Positions 12,401-21,200 of a DNA stretch of 46,462 nucleotides are shown piece by piece. The notes below the pieces were generated by a model. The model was not told the origin of the DNA, did not search any database, and was given only the letters and a program-made list of their open reading frames with translations. The DNA comes from a virus, in the IMG/VR virus record IMGVR_UViG_3300042453_003269, positions 1-46,462 of that record; one strand, given 5' to 3'. Positions within the stretch are counted from its first letter, which is position 1. Each line of letters opens with the position of its first letter. A program made the position numbers and the translations under genes.

Positions 12401-15400
12401 GGTGGTAGTGGATATTCTGTTGGTGATACAGTTTCAATAGCTGGTACATATTTGGGTGGAACTTCCCCCACTAATGATTTAACTTTTGTAGTATCTAATG
12501 TAGGTCCAACTGGTATTCAAACTAGAGCCAATGAGGTATATACGAATGTACCTTCCAACGATTTTACTGGGTCTTTGTTTAATGTAACTAGAAATTCTTC
12601 CGGATATGTTTCAAACGTTGATGTAGTTTATAGTTCTTCGGGATATGCTTACACGTCCACAATATCTATTGCGGGTACATATCTTGGTGGATCTACCAAT
12701 GATTACATTTCTTTTGTTCCGTCAGAACTTGGAACAAATGTACTTCCAAAATCTTTATTTGTTTATAAATTAAATGATAATTCATTTAGGGTTTTTGGTT
12801 TATCCACTTCTACTAGAAGTTTAAATATAACCGGACTTGGTAGTGGACAACATGTATTAAGTTACAAAGATGCAAATTCTAGTTCAATAATATCAATAGA
12901 TGGAGTAGTTCAAAGTCCTTTAACTAGAAAATCTTTAATTGTAAGTTTGGGATCATCTGTTTCAACAGCAACTACAAATATTATTCATGTAACAACTGGT
13001 ATTTCATCATTAAAAAACGGAGATATTTTAAATTTAAGTGAAGAATACCTGTTAGTGAAATCAGTGGGCATAACTTCTTCAAATTTTGTAAATGTTGAAA
13101 GAGCATTTTTGGGAAGTACTTCTGGAGTTCACACGGTAGGAGTTTCCGCAACTGTCTTAACTGGTAACTTTAATATAATTAAAGATGTAATTTATTTCAC
13201 CACTGCACCATACGGAAACATAGGTCAAATTGGCCTTCAAACTGGTTCCATTTTTTCTGGTAGAGCTTTTTCAAGAGCATTCGATGCTTCTCAACAAAAA
13301 AATAAAAATATTATACTCGATGACATATCATTATCATTTACGGGTATTGCAGCAACAGAGTTTACATTAAAAAATAATAATCAAAATACAGAAGTTTTAT
13401 TTAATGATGTAAATAATGCAACAAATATTAGTAACAATCCATTTGTTTTTGTAAATAATGTTTTCCAAGTTCCACAATCAGACTACACGATTGATGGAAC
13501 TCCAAATAATGTAATAAGATTTTTATCTGGAACTCCTGCAGCAGGCAAAATATCAAAAGTTGCAATTACTACTGGATTTGGATATCAACCAAGAATAGGT
13601 GCATCAGCTACAGTCAGTGTTTCGCCTTCCGGTACTATTTCCACAATATCACTCCTTGGTAGTGGTAGTGGATATAGAAATCCCCCAGTAATTAGTATTG
13701 CCTCTACAATTGGAACTGGGGCTAGTTTTACTGCTATAGTTGGAGCCGGTGGTAGTATTACTGGATTTACTATTGTCAATTCTGGTTTTGGATATACTTC
13801 ATCATCTTTACCAGTTATAAACATTGGAATACCAACTGGTTATAGTAATTTACCTGTCTCATATATCGGTGGAAGTTCTGGAGTCGGACAAGGAGCAAAA
13901 GTTACCGTAGAAGTTGGAATGGGATCTAGTATAATATCATTTAAATTTGATGAAGTTGGTAAGGGATATAAAGTTGGGGATATTCTTTCAGTTTCTGGAA
14001 TAACTACCAATCCTAGTGTTGGAGTTGGATTTAGTGAATTTAGAATTACTGTGGAAGAAGTTGAAACTGACAAATTTAGTTCTTTTTATCCTGGACAATT
14101 TATATTATTTGAAGATATTTCTTCTAATTTTAATGGATTTAGAAAAAAATTCAGTCTTTTAGTTAATGTTGGTGGAGTTAAACAAACTCTAAGTTTAAAG
14201 ACTCTTACTGGATCGGATTTGGATATTACAAATAACATTTTTATTTTTGTAAATGACATATTACAAAGTCCTCTAGATTCATATACATTCCAAGGTAGTA
14301 GGGTATCATTTAAAGAAGCTCCAAAAGCCGGATCAAAATGTACTATTTTGTATTACAGAGGATCATCAATTGATGTCGAAGAAATAGATCCACCCAAAAC
14401 AATTAAAATAGGAGATGAAATTGTTATTGAAGAAAGTACTGAAGATTTATTTGACATAACACAATTCGAAAGAGTGGTGAAAAAAATAACATCCTCTGAT
14501 CAATTGGATACGTTTACATACAATAGCATTGGAATCAATACAGATTCTACAAAAAATAGACCGTTACTTTGGAAAAAACAAAAAAGAGATAGAATAATAA
14601 ATGGAACTTTATACTCTAAGGCTAGACCCAATTTACAAAGTTTAATAAAGCCAAATGCTTCATTAATAAAAGATTTAAGTTCAGATGACACATCAATTTA
14701 TGTTGACACAGCATTTCCATTTTTTAGTGGTACTGATACTTTGACGGAAGATTTGAGAGATGTTGTTATTTTTGATAATAAAGATATTGAATCTGCTAGG
14801 GCAACTTCTATAGTATCTACTTCATCCACTGTTTCATCTATTAATATTGAATATCCTGGAATTGGGTATGGCATTTCTCTATCTCCTGTCGTTAATATAT
14901 CACTTTCTGCAATAAAATTAAAAGATCCCATTTATGAATGGCAAGGTTCTAATATAATTGGAGTTACAACTTTCTCCAAGTTTAACTCTGTAATTTCAGG
15001 TAAAAGAATATTGGCTGTAGGCAACAGTTCTCTATATGCAGATAGTGTAGATGGTATAGAATGGCAGGTTGGAAATGTGGGACTTGGATCTACAACTAAT
15101 TTTAAATCTGTTCACTCTATAGGTGTAGGAAATTCCGATATTATTATTTCAGTGGGATCTTTAGGTAAAATTGCAAAATCAGTTGGATATTCAAATACTA
15201 TTTCAAATTGGACTGAAATAGACAAATATGTTGATGTTTCAATTCCTGGATTTGGAGTTGCAGGACAACAATTAAGTGGATATTCCGGAACTCTCAATGA
15301 TATTACTTATAGTTCAAGATCAAATACTTGGGTTACTGTAGGAGCTGCTGGATCAATTTTTGTTGGTTCTGGAATACATACTGATAGATTTATTAATAGA

Positions 15401-16633
15401 TTTTCTAGAACTCTTAGGGATCTTAACAGTGTTGCTTTTGGAACAGATTATTTTGTTGCAATTGGAAATGACGGTACAATTGTTTCCTCCAACACTGGAT
15501 TAATTTGGGAATTGAACCAAAGTCCAGTTGTTACTAATTTGAATAAAGTAATATATGCAAATAATAGATTTATTATAGTTGGAAATAATGGAGTTGTTTT
15601 GAGATCTGTTACTAGAGATTCTTATGAAGTATTATTAACTAATTTAATTGATGATTTAGTTAATGTGAAATATTATTATGGTTTTTATGTTGTTGTTACT
15701 TCATCTGGAAACATATTCTATTCTTTTGATCTGTTAAATTGGGTTCCTAGATCTACATTACAAGGTAATCAAATTACAGATTTGATTTTTGATAATTCTT
15801 TGAGTATCAATGGTAGATATATTGCTGTAGGAGCATCAGGTACAACAATATATGCAGACCCAGTAATACACAGAGCAACGGCCATATCTGGGGTAAATTC
15901 ATTAACCGGAATAGTAACTTCAATAACAATTATTGATGGGGGATTTGGATATTCTCAGTCTGAACCTCCTGCTGTAATGATAGAACCAGACAAATTTTTA
16001 TCTGAAAGTATAAAATCTATTAAGGTTAAAGGAGATCATGGAGTTATTATTGGAATAAACACATTTATTTCAGGAACTCCTGGAATAGGAACAACATCAC
16101 CAAAAATAGAATTTGTTTTGAAATCTGAAAGTTATGATAATAGTACTTTGGGAATAGGATATTCTGCATTAAGTTCTTTTGGAATTAATAATAGTCAACT
16201 AGAAAAAGGAGATTATTTTGTAATTACTGATAGTAATGTTCTAACTGGATCTGATTTAATTGGAATAACTACATTTTTGGGAGGTATGAGCAATTTTCCC
16301 AATTCAATTGTTGGAATTGCAAAAAGTTTTATTGATGGAGTTTACTGCGTTGAGAATGTGACTACCCCAAATTCCGGAATAGTGACAGTTACCTGCCATT
16401 TTGCTCCAATGGTAGATAATTATATTAAAGTTTACAAGAGGGGAGAAACTAATTCTGGAATCGGTACTAATGATTTTTATGGTAGATATAGTTGGGGTAA
16501 AATTTATGATTTCCAAAATAGAACTCTGTCTGCTATAGGCCCTCTTAATTTCTATGCACAAACTCAAAATGGAACAACAGGATTATCAACTTCACCTAAA
16601 GTTATTAGAACAAGAGGACTATTAAGTAACTAA
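3473..16633 (+). CDS. gp7: Giant baseplate wedge protein in the gp7 position, 4386 aa
   Basis: One uninterrupted frame encodes 4386 residues, about four times T4 gp7 (1032 aa). Its place between gp6 and gp8 and its N-terminus (LLESQIPEFLSQEAPLFVEF, then a helical region to about residue 230) support a gp7-like wedge role linking gp6 to gp8 and gp10. The rest is an array of small modules: RG-T-H turns (about 80-130, 315-350, 1515-1560, 3170-3230), about 16 GG-x-GY beta motifs from residue 760 onwards, H-x-x-x-x-GD/YYV modules, a YHYH domain (about 1206-1336), a CKRDVGY-type helical module (about 2520-2640) with a CADVW partner near 2780, two NxxLQ-type modules (about 3280-3370 and 3540-3640) and a seven-bladed propeller (about 3843-4130). 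Extra modules probably decorate the baseplate periphery. The gp7 name rests on synteny more than on overall sequence. Confidence 0.85.
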   Translation: MTEIKRVKIDSLLESQIPEFLSQEAPLFVEFLRQYYKSLENQSGAIDLAVNLKKYKNIEKFNSIDLKKSTTLTSDILAFDDVIPVESTLGWPDSYGLLKINNEIITYISKSDNTFNGCIRGFSGIDRIESLEKTEFLNFSETETSEHESGSIVLNLSNLFLTNFFEKFKTEFFPGFENRDFSEGLSIENILTSAKDFYISKGTDSSYKLLFKILYGTDIEIIKPQDYTLVPSSNSFFSTKNILVEKISGGDPISIRGNFLYQDVAGVGTVSASIFNVEYRRINNKTFYEISLDSTSLSGNFEVSGKTKIMEDVNVGSTNILVDSTIGFSKNGKILVKPENSDFIELTYGDKTTNQFLDVSGITKELKYGLDIVENKFAFSYVGLGNTTPVNFRIINVIDNVDFSSTSNMRVADRVKLSGFGKNLINSVQFNSWIYNLPTTHNIQLTSQVDTNKFRIILYDFVPFYQNEVVELIDENDNEVEVKIITVEFDTGDKLRRFSNRILIQNLDVNFDINKSKYLRKKIYKTNHYSNYFPEANIIPTGVQNTYIDNTGSNFYVTSTGTPNYPIFVTDNKKNVITQGTGITTTFYSQSHNYISGDVIYYNALYPNSGISTGYYYVTKVDSNNFKLSYSKSDIFSKKYISVKSGITSDISVKSGFENKTLKNQKIVKKFPLSANSRLFDDPNKRTINDRSIGLLVNGVELLSPTLFDENIYYGSLQSIEVINNGEDYDVVTPPPIEILDDNGRLAKAHPNLSGSIKRIKIISPGVGYQSKPKITISGGNGRGCSLESNLVKSRIESGFKADSDVSILNNTITFLNRVLFEDGEEIIYNSNTNSAVPGFVDGAHYYVGIVTGNVIKLYTNTNDSINKQNEINISGIGSGIHYLSSLKNKNTITEVYVKDSGQGYSNRKIKVPSILSANNKTIGINTFDSYFFAKNHGFLDGDLVEYSSTNTPISGLSTAIYYYVNVIDSNKFRLASAGIGTTLSNLNFIEKKYVKFNNLGLGTHIVGYPPIKIEIESTSAIGSTTIIEPILEPIVLGTITDVYLEDGGVSYGCTDIINFHKRPNVGVSSIKSQAILKPIVINGTIVDVKIINKGRGYRKDSDIVILGSGSFAEIDPIVDSEGRLSSVNILNGGIGYGSSDTQLILANRGINAKFLGNVTEWKINQVVKLKNEILPEDDGFIYPNKNVDLGLQYINFYIPKKLRYSLSDNFTETNKEITGKLSHSPILGYAYDGNPIYGPYGFDSTLGGPVRQIKSSYVLDLVTDSQLRPQSFEPGYFINDYTYNSSNDLDENNGRFCVTPQYPNGTYAYFYSVSIDATNIATPVYPYIIGTRFYDLPIEDNFIPKFNQDFDLFDTTLSRNVAPYYLENTNSFYELIDKVSDEYKQEFRVSEIESSSIEGVSIFSPGNGYKVNDFIILDNDDTSGTGANIVVSEVKGKDVSEFSITSQKIENISFIIRGTKVTGICDSPHELVNDEIVLISGISTITSSSLEGLKKIQVTDKTVELLGSIDILANTGISTFISVKDVSGFRDNDFIGIGTEKLLITKVSSQKSGFYVNRIENTGVHTVGIESVKLLPKIFEFEIDAPLNDFTLENVVTFFDPKETVGTGTAGVIRSIVGLGTSSIESRFIPPKSIYLPGHKFFTGQELIYNPGVASTSLYVNNVGSGLSFKLEQDQKVYAVNLGKNYLGLSTLGFTTSSGIGTNLNSLEFWDLTEAFGVIGYAHSLKTINPQITGTLKQSLGIVTTTHNHELQSGDNIEFNITSTSTNEVKVKYDIINRKVLTNEILFSNSNVLDGTDSTINLSSSNIKIKTGDKVVYFASTPIGGLVNGGIYYVLKENDDKIKLCDSQTDVKKSNNIIFSSTGSSSQQLYFVNPPLEFFKGGQIKFDLSDSSLLDMDLYFYSDSQCSRRLDIIGSVDDTFAIFRSGTPGNNQSYVSLDTSNKHFPSVFYYNLISKSSIEESKQQISFDTSVLGNNKVKIVTHSLNSKFIINVVDNKKISFNINKELNYFELLSLTSSSYTYTTNSLSASGPIHDLRINFGGRGYKKLPYIRSINTSNGSDAVIQLISPKVGRVASYERIKDGFDYPTDPTLSPRLSIPTVCGIKDIRTIEKINITSGGRGYNNPPELLVKDDTNIKLLGYLNNGSVSKVDILQNSTSLSEPLEIISIRNSNGYEIDNITYLSSLVTLELSNTPGSTPLISVGYGSTEILFPFSIGDEIFIENCRLTSDTQQNANFNSSSYNYSFFPVVGVNTSNNTITYDMTGISTGSFGTYSDELNLGMVINKKDMPVLVMILNDDTSYKSTERVVSKTFSANVMENGWDNKLNQLRLNDCFGALNIGDKLYGENSKLEGIVEYFNTFDLNSTLGPFRDKVAAIDNAVGILNDYQQRISDNFYYQKFAYSIKSDIPYSKWRESVRSTVHPSGFKEFSDLIIYTEPTVVGSSNSTNMRPKILQTDSSLSVNIDNEVSVYDRSNFVRVYEDTTLEDGSVESVYFNDGINLRPFILNKTNKVLRIDDISNQFDGSSLQEIDGRYADASDLLQSNRDFIMEEVVGFITATYPGITTNIDWDRDICKRDVGYIVDAVSHDVKYKSNNKSIEAGLAYWSGVGTSYVSGETLETISGFNYIVELSKYIINNVGVKTSYQLGSTIGISSVVYNNVTGIATVVTSTTHGLSTTTKDYVLLKNLVFSCDSGGGINTAIFPNLGNGPDGNGPLSPKGFVYEVEIIDATRFRINPGPSTITHNYVNGGTIQKAFISTTQYTDPRILFDETCSPTYSENCCADVWTSIGNYVGIITSIIGIGTTSAPSSIVYPSLTRGGQIVGLTTFKLKNKGTSLFSHSINSSNSEQNYITLSEDLFIIPNHNFQTGHELIYETTGTPIGIATTSYVVGITSVLMKIDNTSLNGTAILEQGYPVAIQTSITGVSTVLVPAGPSFREYLQVIGLATNGIGTDAKFNAFISYSISTGQPISTSLVLVSGGSGYSVGDTVSIAGTYLGGTSPTNDLTFVVSNVGPTGIQTRANEVYTNVPSNDFTGSLFNVTRNSSGYVSNVDVVYSSSGYAYTSTISIAGTYLGGSTNDYISFVPSELGTNVLPKSLFVYKLNDNSFRVFGLSTSTRSLNITGLGSGQHVLSYKDANSSSIISIDGVVQSPLTRKSLIVSLGSSVSTATTNIIHVTTGISSLKNGDILNLSEEYLLVKSVGITSSNFVNVERAFLGSTSGVHTVGVSATVLTGNFNIIKDVIYFTTAPYGNIGQIGLQTGSIFSGRAFSRAFDASQQKNKNIILDDISLSFTGIAATEFTLKNNNQNTEVLFNDVNNATNISNNPFVFVNNVFQVPQSDYTIDGTPNNVIRFLSGTPAAGKISKVAITTGFGYQPRIGASATVSVSPSGTISTISLLGSGSGYRNPPVISIASTIGTGASFTAIVGAGGSITGFTIVNSGFGYTSSSLPVINIGIPTGYSNLPVSYIGGSSGVGQGAKVTVEVGMGSSIISFKFDEVGKGYKVGDILSVSGITTNPSVGVGFSEFRITVEEVETDKFSSFYPGQFILFEDISSNFNGFRKKFSLLVNVGGVKQTLSLKTLTGSDLDITNNIFIFVNDILQSPLDSYTFQGSRVSFKEAPKAGSKCTILYYRGSSIDVEEIDPPKTIKIGDEIVIEESTEDLFDITQFERVVKKITSSDQLDTFTYNSIGINTDSTKNRPLLWKKQKRDRIINGTLYSKARPNLQSLIKPNASLIKDLSSDDTSIYVDTAFPFFSGTDTLTEDLRDVVIFDNKDIESARATSIVSTSSTVSSINIEYPGIGYGISLSPVVNISLSAIKLKDPIYEWQGSNIIGVTTFSKFNSVISGKRILAVGNSSLYADSVDGIEWQVGNVGLGSTTNFKSVHSIGVGNSDIIISVGSLGKIAKSVGYSNTISNWTEIDKYVDVSIPGFGVAGQQLSGYSGTLNDITYSSRSNTWVTVGAAGSIFVGSGIHTDRFINRFSRTLRDLNSVAFGTDYFVAIGNDGTIVSSNTGLIWELNQSPVVTNLNKVIYANNRFIIVGNNGVVLRSVTRDSYEVLLTNLIDDLVNVKYYYGFYVVVTSSGNIFYSFDLLNWVPRSTLQGNQITDLIFDNSLSINGRYIAVGASGTTIYADPVIHRATAISGVNSLTGIVTSITIIDGGFGYSQSEPPAVMIEPDKFLSESIKSIKVKGDHGVIIGINTFISGTPGIGTTSPKIEFVLKSESYDNSTLGIGYSALSSFGINNSQLEKGDYFVITDSNVLTGSDLIGITTFLGGMSNFPNSIVGIAKSFIDGVYCVENVTTPNSGIVTVTCHFAPMVDNYIKVYKRGETNSGIGTNDFYGRYSWGKIYDFQNRTLSAIGPLNFYAQTQNGTTGLSTSPKVIRTRGLLSN
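7090..7480 (+). other. YHYH domain inside the giant baseplate protein
   Basis: The segment contains HSPILGYAYDGNPIYGPYGF at about residues 1223-1242, followed by NGRFCVTPQYPNGTYAYFYS, which is the typical YHYH domain pattern: a G-x-A-Y-D-G-x-P-I-Y-G-P-Y-G core, then Y-P-x-G-T-Y-A-Y-F. The family is found in secreted and virion proteins, and its biochemical role is not established. The motif residues are read directly; their function on the baseplate is unknown. Confidence 0.85.
12395..12700 (+). repeat. Tandem GG-x-GY modules sharing SIAGTYLGG
   Basis: Two neighbouring copies within the giant baseplate protein read SGGSGYSVGDTVSIAGTYLG and later SSGYAYTSTISIAGTYLGG, about 240 bases apart. 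They share the nonapeptide SIAGTYLGG exactly, although the codons differ, so this is a protein-level repeat that has drifted at the DNA level. Confidence 0.75.
15000..15865 (+). other. Seven-bladed beta-propeller near the C-terminus of the giant baseplate protein
   Basis: Seven repeats of a strand pattern (hydrophobic-hydrophobic-V-G-x-x-G-x-I/V-x-x-S) occur in order: RILAVGNSSLYADS, DIIISVGSLGKIAKS, TWVTVGAAGSIFVGS, YFVAIGNDGTIVSS, RFIIVGNNGVVLRS, FYVVVTSSGNIFYS and RYIAVGASGTTIYAD. Several are followed by a W-containing turn, as in Asp-box/BNR and Ycf48-like propellers. Seven copies fit one closed propeller at about residues 3843-4130. Fold and blade count are inferred from periodicity; ligand binding is not shown. 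Confidence 0.75.
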
Positions 16634-16653
16634 ATAAATAAAAGTCTATTTAT
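16633..16653 (+). promoter_or_regulatory. Late promoter-like element in a hairpin before gp8
   Basis: AATAAATA at 16633-16640 matches the late promoter consensus at seven of eight bases. Bases 16634-16640 also pair perfectly with 16647-16653 across a six-base loop, an all-AT stem that would be weak. The gp8 ATG follows at 16657, and no clear Shine-Dalgarno sequence is present. Confidence 0.5.
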
Positions 16654-16656
16654 AAA

Positions 16657-18252
16657 ATGCCTGCTATTATATCGGACCAATTTAGAATATTAAATGCGGA
16701 AAACTTTGTTAAAAGTGTTTCTGGTGTTGGAGACACGTCCAATAAGTATTATACTTTTATTGGACTACCCAATTGTTTAAATCCAGCTACAGGTGGATCG
16801 CCAAATTGGATTACGAATACTCCATCGCCTCTAGATGGATTTCAGGAGGAAAATCAGATAAAGGAAAATATTATTGCAATGAAACAAATTACCAATCAAG
16901 ATGTTAGAAGATTGGTAAGAAAAGTGACTTGGACTGTGGGAACCACATATGAAATGTATAGACACGATTATAACATTTATAATCCATCTCCAGTTTCAAA
17001 TTCATCTTCATTATATGAATCTAATTATTATGTAATTAATCAAGATTTAAGAGTTTATATATGTTTACAAAATGGAAGTGATCCAGAAAATCCAAAAGGA
17101 AGACCTTCTTACGATGAACCAACTTTTATAGATCTTGAACCGAGGGAAGCTGGAAGCAGTGGAGATGGTTATCTTTGGAAATACTTGTATACTATAAAAC
17201 CTTCTGAAATTGTAAAGTTTGATTCTATTGAATATATTCCAGTTCCTGATGAATGGGGGATTAGTGGAGAGAGTATATCAACAAAAAATAATGCTGTTGA
17301 TGGAAAAATAGAAGTAGTCTTAGTAACAAACCGAGGATCAAATTATCAACCAATTTCAACTTCATTTTCAAATGTACCTATACTTGGAGATGGGTCTGGA
17401 GGAAAAGCGACTATAACTATCGATTCTTTTGGAAAAGTTTCTGAAATTTTTGTTACCGATGGTGGTAAAAATTATACGTATGGTACAATTGAATTTAAAC
17501 CCGGAGCCCCTGGATCTGAAACTAATGGTCCATTAAATCAATTAACCAATGTTGGCATAGGAACTACTTCTTTTGCTTCTTTTAATGTAATTATTCCACC
17601 AAAAGGTGGCCATGGATACGACATTTATAGAGAATTGGGAGCATATAGAGTTCTTCTTTACTCTAGATTTGAAACTTTAGAATCAAATCCCGATATTATT
17701 TTAGGAAATGATTTTGCTAGAGTTGGGATTATTTTAAATCCAAAAGTTATTGGAAGTTCTACTGAGGTATTAAATACATCCTTAGTTAGTGGACTTCAGG
17801 CATTAAAACTTTCCGGAATAACTACAAATACTACTTATGGAATTGATTCCATTATTAAACAAACTGTTGGATTGGGATCAACTGCTATTGGATTTGTTGC
17901 TTCTTGGGATTCAATTACTGGAGTTTTAAAATATTACCAATCAACTGGATTAGCCTCAAGTGAAACCGGATATAAAATAATTCCATTTACATCTAATCCA
18001 GATCCTGGTTATGGAACAACTATTAATTGTTCTTCTATAATTGGTCCAGCATTATCGATTAATACAAATTTTAACGGCATTACTACAACAATAAATAATA
18101 GAATATATCAGTTGGGACTTGATTTTGTATCTGGAATATCATCAGCTGAATATAATAAAAAGTCTGGCGAAATTATCTACATAGATAATAGACAACCAAT
18201 TCCAAGATCGTCTAGTCAAAAAGAAGATATTAAAGTCATACTGGAGTTCTAA
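16657..18252 (+). CDS. gp8: Baseplate wedge subunit gp8
   Basis: The N-terminal half (SDQFRILNAENFVKSV, then a long segment with VRRLVRKVTWTVGTTYEMYR at about residues 88-107 and GDGYLWKYLYTI near 170) matches the gp8 pattern of T4-like phages. In T4, gp8 joins the wedge after gp7 and gp10. At 531 residues it is longer than T4 gp8 (334 aa); the extra length includes two copies of the GG-x-GY-like beta motif (VTNRGSNYQP near 225 and VTDGGKNYTYG near 267) also found in the neighbouring giant protein. It has its own late promoter-like element just upstream and is followed after six bases by the DUF4815-type gene. Confidence 0.88.
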   Translation: MPAIISDQFRILNAENFVKSVSGVGDTSNKYYTFIGLPNCLNPATGGSPNWITNTPSPLDGFQEENQIKENIIAMKQITNQDVRRLVRKVTWTVGTTYEMYRHDYNIYNPSPVSNSSSLYESNYYVINQDLRVYICLQNGSDPENPKGRPSYDEPTFIDLEPREAGSSGDGYLWKYLYTIKPSEIVKFDSIEYIPVPDEWGISGESISTKNNAVDGKIEVVLVTNRGSNYQPISTSFSNVPILGDGSGGKATITIDSFGKVSEIFVTDGGKNYTYGTIEFKPGAPGSETNGPLNQLTNVGIGTTSFASFNVIIPPKGGHGYDIYRELGAYRVLLYSRFETLESNPDIILGNDFARVGIILNPKVIGSSTEVLNTSLVSGLQALKLSGITTNTTYGIDSIIKQTVGLGSTAIGFVASWDSITGVLKYYQSTGLASSETGYKIIPFTSNPDPGYGTTINCSSIIGPALSINTNFNGITTTINNRIYQLGLDFVSGISSAEYNKKSGEIIYIDNRQPIPRSSSQKEDIKVILEF

Positions 18253-18258
18253 CTTAAC

Positions 18259-21200
18259 ATGGCACAAAATACTAATTTAAATGCATCTCCATATTTTGAT
18301 GATTTTGATGCAAAAAAAGGTTATCAAAGGGTTTTGTTTAAACCTGGAACTCCAATACAAGCAAGAGAACTGACTACTCTACAGTCAATTTTACAGAATC
18401 AAGTTGAAAAATTCGGAAAACATTTTTTTAAAGAAGGAGCTGTAGTTGTTCCCGGAAGTATTGCATATGATTCCGAATATACTTGCGTTCAAATTGATCC
18501 AACTCATTTAGGTATATCAATATCATTATATATTGATAGATTAGTTGGGAAGAATATTAAAGGTGAAACTAGTGGAGTTATAGCGAAAGTAGAAAATTAT
18601 ATTACCGATTCACAATCTGATAATGAAAATTATACTCTTTATATAAAATATCAAAGTTCAAGTGATACAAATTTTACTACCAATAAGTTTGTAGATGGAG
18701 AAAATTTATTAGCTTTAGAAAATATTGATTATGGGTTATCAATAATTAGAGAAAATACATCTTTTGCAACTTCTATTGTATCTGGATCAACTTTAACTGG
18801 ATCTGCCGCTAAAATAGAACAAGGTGTTTATTTTGTAAGAGGATTTTTTGTCGATGTTTTTCCACAAACAATAATTTTAGATCAATACTCAAATCTTCCT
18901 TCATATAGAGTAGGATTACAAATTCTGGAAGAAATAAGCGTTGCTTCTCAATCAAATTCTGATTTATATGACAACGCTAGAGGATTTTCAAATTTTGCTG
19001 CTCCTGGTGCGGATAGATTAAAAATAACTGCTACATTAGCCAAAAAAACTTTAGATGATTTTAATGATGAGAGTTTTATTGAGTTAATGCGAATTGAAAA
19101 TGGAGTTTTGAAAAAATTCATTAAAAAGGAAGAAACTAATAATTTAATAACTCAAGAATTAGCTAGAAGAACTTATGATGAATCTGGGGATTATTATATT
19201 AAGCCTTTTAATGTAATTCCAAAAGAATCTCTAAATGATAGCATTGGAAATAATGGTGTATTTAATTTAAATCAATTAACGAAACAAGGAAATATTCCAT
19301 CCGATGATATTTTAACATTACAAATTTCTCCGGGTAAGGCTTATGTTCGTGGATATGAAGTAGAGACTCTTAATACAATTAATCTTGATGTAAAAAAGCC
19401 GAGAACAACAAATTCTGTACAAAGTACAACTATACCATTTAGTTTAGGTAATCAATTTGAAATAAACAATGTTTATGGTGGATTGAAAGTAGGATTTGGT
19501 ACAACTAGTCAAATAAATCTTTACTCGAAAAGAACCTCCACTAAAGGATCTGCATCTGGTATTCCTATAGGTATTGCTAGAGTATATGATTTAAAATTAA
19601 AAAATTCAGAATATTCCAATGATTCAACTTTGTTTGAAACTTCTTTATATGACATACAAACTTATACATATTTAAATTTAAATTCAACAATTACATTAAA
19701 TACTCCCGCTTTTATTCAAGGTAAAAATAGTTCAGCTTCTGGGTATTTGGTTAATAATGTTAGTAATTCAAATCAACTTGTTTTATATGAAGTTTCTGGG
19801 ACATTTTTAAAAGATGAACCTTTAAAAATAAATGAACAAGATATTTCCAGAACTATTACTTCTGTTAGAGATTATTCTTTATATGATGCAAGACAACTAG
19901 TAAGTTTAGATGGATCATCATTTACTGCAGATTTAATATTATCTCAACCACTACTCTTAGCTCCTCAGGGATCTACTTTTACAATTTCAACTTCTGTTGG
20001 TGGAATTAGTACTATTACCTCTTCAAGTTTAACTTTTGGAGTTGGTATTAATACTGGAGATATTATTTCATATACGAAACCTGGTGAAGTTTTACCAACT
20101 TATAATATAGTTTCTTCTGTTAATACGACATTAAAATCTATAGGTATTCAATCAACAACTTCAGTTTCTAATGTATCTAGTGGATTCTTACCTGCATCCT
20201 CAATAAGCTCTTCTGATGTTGTAAAAGTAGTTCCAGAACTACTTAATTTTAAACAGTCATATTTCTTTACTGAATTTGAAAACACAAATATATCATCGGT
20301 TGATGTTAGTGATGGTGAAATAATTTTTAAAAAATCTTATGATGTTACGATTAGTTCAAATAGTTTGACAGCAACGTTAGAGACAGGATTGGATGTTACT
20401 CTCGAACCATTTGATGAAGAAGATTATAGTTTGGTATATTCGAATGGAAATATTGAACCTCTTACTTCTTCCAAATTTTTCATTACTTCAGCTAGAACTA
20501 TAAATTTGATTGGATTGACTGAGAATGGATCAGCAACTCTTACCGCAACTCTCAAAAAGAAAAAATTAAAACCAAGAAAGAAAGTATATAATAGAGCATC
20601 AATTTTAAATATCACAAGATCATCAAATCCTTCCTCTGGAGTTGGAAACACTACACTTTCGGATGGATTGACTTATAGTTCAGTTTATGGAACAAGAGTT
20701 CAAGATACGAATATCTCTCTTGGTTTCCCAGATGTTACATCTTTACTTGGAATATTTGAATCATCGGACTCAAATGAACCGGATTTGCCAAAATTAGAAT
20801 TGACAAATTTTAATGCAAACATATTAAATTCCATAAAAGGCGAATTGATTCGTGGGGAAAGTAGTAATGCTGTTGCTACATTGGTTAATAATAATGGAAG
20901 CAATCAAATAGAATTTGTATATGTAAATGAAAATACATTTATTAAAGATGAAAATGTACTTTTTACAGAATCCAATGTTAGTGGAAAAGTAGTTTCAGTG
21001 ATTGAAGGTGATAGAAATATCGTTAATGATTTTGTTTTTAATTCTGGACAAGAACTTGAGATTTCCAATTATTCTTTTATTTCTAGGAAAGAAAATATTA
21101 TTCCTCCTACCAAAAAATTAAAAATTATTTTTAATAATTATTATATTGATCCTTCTGATACCGGAGATTTTGTTGCAGTAAGTTCTTATGATAAAGAAAG

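Noticed and set aside
3473-16633. Possible fusion by sequencing error of several genes into one 4386-codon frame
   Set aside because: The same module style and codon use run throughout, there is no internal ribosome binding site with a convincing new start, and related cyanophages are known for very large proteins here; an artefact would need several coincident errors.
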